Assembly (NCBI RefSeq): GCF_002104995.1
Contig: NW_024468293.1
Span: 1 to 63,151 of the forward strand
Direction of reading: 5' to 3'
DNA: 63,151 nucleotides
Source of the DNA: Linderina pennispora
Taxonomy: Eukaryota; Kickxellomycota; Kickxellomycetes; Kickxellales; Kickxellaceae
Shown: in pieces, positions 61,596 to 63,151 of the stretch
How the letters are laid out: every line of letters begins with the position of its first letter
Numbering within the stretch: position 1 is the stretch's first letter
The notes under the pieces: generated by a model
Database searches by the model: none
What the model was told of the DNA's origin: nothing
The model's input: the letters and a program-made list of their open reading frames with translations, nothing else
Translations under genes and position numbers: made by a program

Positions 61596-61684
61596 TTAAA
61601 AGTTGATTTTGAATTTGACAGAGAGCGGGGAAGGAGAAGGTCCAGGAATAAAAACGCGTTGCGCAAGCTTGTGCACCCAGCTGT

Positions 61685-61692
61685 TGACGTCA
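61685..61692. promoter_or_regulatory. CRE-like palindrome TGACGTCA
   Basis: Perfect ATF/CREB-type palindrome in the shared divergent promoter, 90 bases from the BRAP2 start and 159 bases from the I78 start. It could be bound by bZIP factors. Function inferred from the motif only. Confidence 0.45.
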
Positions 61693-61720
61693 CATGTCTT
61701 GGCACGCTGCGGCTCTCGAG

Positions 61721-61728
61721 TATAAAAG
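61721..61728 (+). promoter_or_regulatory. TATA box for the I78 inhibitor gene
   Basis: TATAAAAG, 123 bases before the ATG at 61851. Confidence 0.5.
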
Positions 61729-61850
61729 GCCGGCCAGGGTCCAGGCGACCCGGCGGACAGACCTGTCCTATTTGCCCAATGCTTTTGTCTGCGCTCGATT
61801 TATTCACTTACCTTTTGAATTTCTCGCTCTTGGCAATTCTCGTATTCGCA

Positions 61851-62144
61851 ATGTCTAACCAAAACACGCCGCCCGCCTTTCACATGCCCTCGGCCGAGGA
61901 GATCCAGGCCAAAGTCGACGAGTGGACGCCCAAGCTGGTCGGCAAGTACATCCACGACGACGTGCGCCAGGAGCCCAACGACCTGTCCAGCATCGCCGCC
62001 GACATGGTCGTCAAGGTCTCGGAGCTACCTGCACCCGTACGCGTGATCCGGCCTGGGATGCCGGTGACCAGGGACTTCCGCCCGTCGCGACTCAACGTCA
62101 GCGTCGACGGCTCGGGGCTCATCAAGGCGGTCACCTTCCACTAG
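61851..62144 (+). CDS. Peptidase inhibitor I78 family protein
   Basis: 97 residues, intracellular (no signal peptide). The C-terminal half carries the I78 signature: VRVIRPGMPVTRDFRPSRLN then VSVDGSGLIKAVTFH, matching the family pattern RVIxPGxxVTxDxRxxRLNxxxD. The N-terminal half (AEEIQAKVDEWTPKLVGKYI) is helical. I78 proteins inhibit serine proteases of the subtilisin/chymotrypsin type. The ending lacks the final Cys-Gly common in the family. The frame from 61488 is longer but the TATA box at 61721 places the transcript start after it. Possibly a cytosolic guard against endogenous proteases. Confidence 0.78.
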   Translation: MSNQNTPPAFHMPSAEEIQAKVDEWTPKLVGKYIHDDVRQEPNDLSSIAADMVVKVSELPAPVRVIRPGMPVTRDFRPSRLNVSVDGSGLIKAVTFH

Positions 62145-62283
62145 TCGAGCATTTTGATAACCCCTAAACCTAGATGCTTTTCGTTTGTAAATGGGATGTG
62201 CGGCTGCATTTTCGAGTCAGGAGTTGAGAATGATGGTGTGCGAGGTGCGTTCTATTCCTGGGCAGAGCTGGCCGGCCGTGGCA

Positions 62284-62291
62284 TATAAAAG
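62284..62291 (+). promoter_or_regulatory. TATA box for the BamE/BLIP-like gene
   Basis: TATAAAAG, 82 bases before the ATG at 62373. Confidence 0.5.
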
Positions 62292-62372
62292 GACTGGCTG
62301 TGTGGTCTTGCTGATTGACTATTCCTATCTAATCTCTTGTCTCCACTATTTCTCCACTAAATACACGCCGCC

Positions 62373-62594
62373 ATGTCCTCTAGCCCCGCCACAGCGCTCT
62401 CAAGCAAAAGGTCGACTCTATCAGCGCCGGCGACTCTGAGGCTTCCGTCATCAGCCTGCTGGGCCAGCCGTCGTCCCGCGAGGCCTCTGGCGACTCCACC
62501 AAGCTCGTCTGGAGCTGCCCCTGGCCACGCCTCCAGCTACATCTATGTCTATATCAAGGACGGGAGCGTCACCCAGTCCGGATGGAGCGAGTAG
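62373..62594 (+). CDS. Small BamE/BLIP-like protein, two frame breaks
   Basis: The start frame gives MSSSPATAL and, at the end, ASSYIYVYIKDGSVTQSGWS. The middle makes sense only in another frame: KQKVDSISAGDSEASVISLL, GQPSSREASGDSTKLVW. Joined, the product is about 74 residues with the helix-helix-strand pattern GDSEASVISLLGQP ... TKLVWSC ... YVYIKDGSV seen in bacterial SmpA/BamE and BLIP-fold proteins. The shifts needed at about 62394 and 62520 compensate each other, so the uncorrected frame is also open but implausible. No signal peptide. Family assignment is tentative; the reading-frame argument is stronger. Confidence 0.45.
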   Translation: MSSSPATALSSKRSTLSAPATLRLPSSACWASRRPARPLATPPSSSGAAPGHASSYIYVYIKDGSVTQSGWSE

Positions 62595-63151
62595 AAAGCG
62601 ATAATAGCCCTGCAAATAAATATCGTTTCGACCAGCAGACATGTGCTGGGCGGGTTTTAAGAATATTGGTATTGGCAACACTGCACGAATGTATAGGGAT
62701 ATCACCTGCTGCTACCGAAGGTCATCTACTAATAGCAGCAAGGGTGAGGCTGTGCATCACGTGTAGCTCTGTTCAACCATTGGCCGTGTGACGAGCCCCA
62801 AATACTGATCCCAGGTTTAACCAGCTAACCACATGTTGGGTTTCTGGATGCTCAAAGGGATTTATCCTCTTAAATCTCACCGCGGAAATGTGTGGCTCGC
62901 CTTGCAAGCACACTGTTGTGGAGCCAAGTCTATGACAGAAAACCCAGGTGAGTCAATGGAGCAGCAAGCTGCCACTCAGGCTCCAAGCATGCAGTCTACC
63001 ACGCGTTCACTACTGATGGAAGCTCTAGCTTCTCGAGCCATTCCCATCTTTTATTTACTTAGATATCATCTTACTGCACAGCGCCTGGACCAGATAAATG
63101 GCAATGTGCACTCTGACCCACTGCAAAATACTGAGCAGTCTGACACTGATG
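62595..63151. other. Terminal 560 bases without a recognised gene
   Basis: Downstream sequence of the last gene. Only short open frames; nothing recognisable. Confidence 0.4.

Overview
The window is nuclear DNA of a filamentous, early-diverging fungus. The gene set is eukaryotic and fungal: TFIIIB and TFIIH subunits, THO complex, DASH-type kinetochore protein, B-type cyclin, Dsl1/ZW10 tether, Urb2, class 3 lipases and GPI-anchored Ser/Thr-rich proteins. Genes are compact. Most introns are absent or short (59-164 nt, GTAAGT/GTGAGT type). TATA boxes lie about 80-150 nt before many starts. A family of small secreted proteins sharing an N-terminal 'HW' module, together with retained PLK4-like and Fused-like kinases, suggests Kickxellomycotina (Coemansia/Linderina-like). 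That placement is inference.

Layout. 0-7 kb: THOC3 homologue, an unrecognised 781-aa disordered protein, a BRF-type TFIIIB subunit and a small secreted protein. 7.3-14.4 kb: a cell-division/trafficking stretch with ZW10/Dsl1, a BAR protein with three introns, a DASH Hsk3-like protein and a B-type cyclin. 14.6-23.1 kb: two HW-family secreted proteins, an OS-9/Yos9 ER lectin, a Gly-rich membrane protein, tandem HAD phosphatases and a GPI-anchored protein. 23.4-28.6 kb: tandem secreted lipases and an MFS exporter. 28.9-33.7 kb: the large Urb2-like ribosome-biogenesis protein. 33.8-36.3 kb: two head-to-head secreted peptidoglycan hydrolases (SH3b-CHAP and SH3b-GH24 lysozyme) sharing a 98% identical SH3b domain. 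36.7-47.8 kb: catalase, Fused-like kinase, GPI protein, TFIIH p44, a 12-cysteine secreted protein, PLK4-like kinase and OLA1. 48.2-50.9 kb: two more HW-family proteins. 50.9-57.2 kb: a largely gene-free region leading into an MFS transporter with two introns of about 760 nt. 57.9-62.6 kb: a pair of small 'AGIGGY' proteins, BRAP2/Etp1, an I78-type protease inhibitor and a BamE/BLIP-like small protein.

Two features dominate. First, almost every gene between about 9.8 and 21.6 kb reads as one conserved protein only if single bases are restored. Flanking genes of 2-5 kb are fully open. This points either to a block of poor consensus or to a decaying block, and it splits many genes into misleading short ORFs. 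Second, the bacterial-type peptidoglycan hydrolase pair is the best candidate for a distinct biological module: two secreted enzymes with a shared targeting domain, one of which carries two in-frame TAG codons inside an otherwise intact lysozyme.

No tRNA, rRNA, CRISPR array or intact transposon was recognised by eye.
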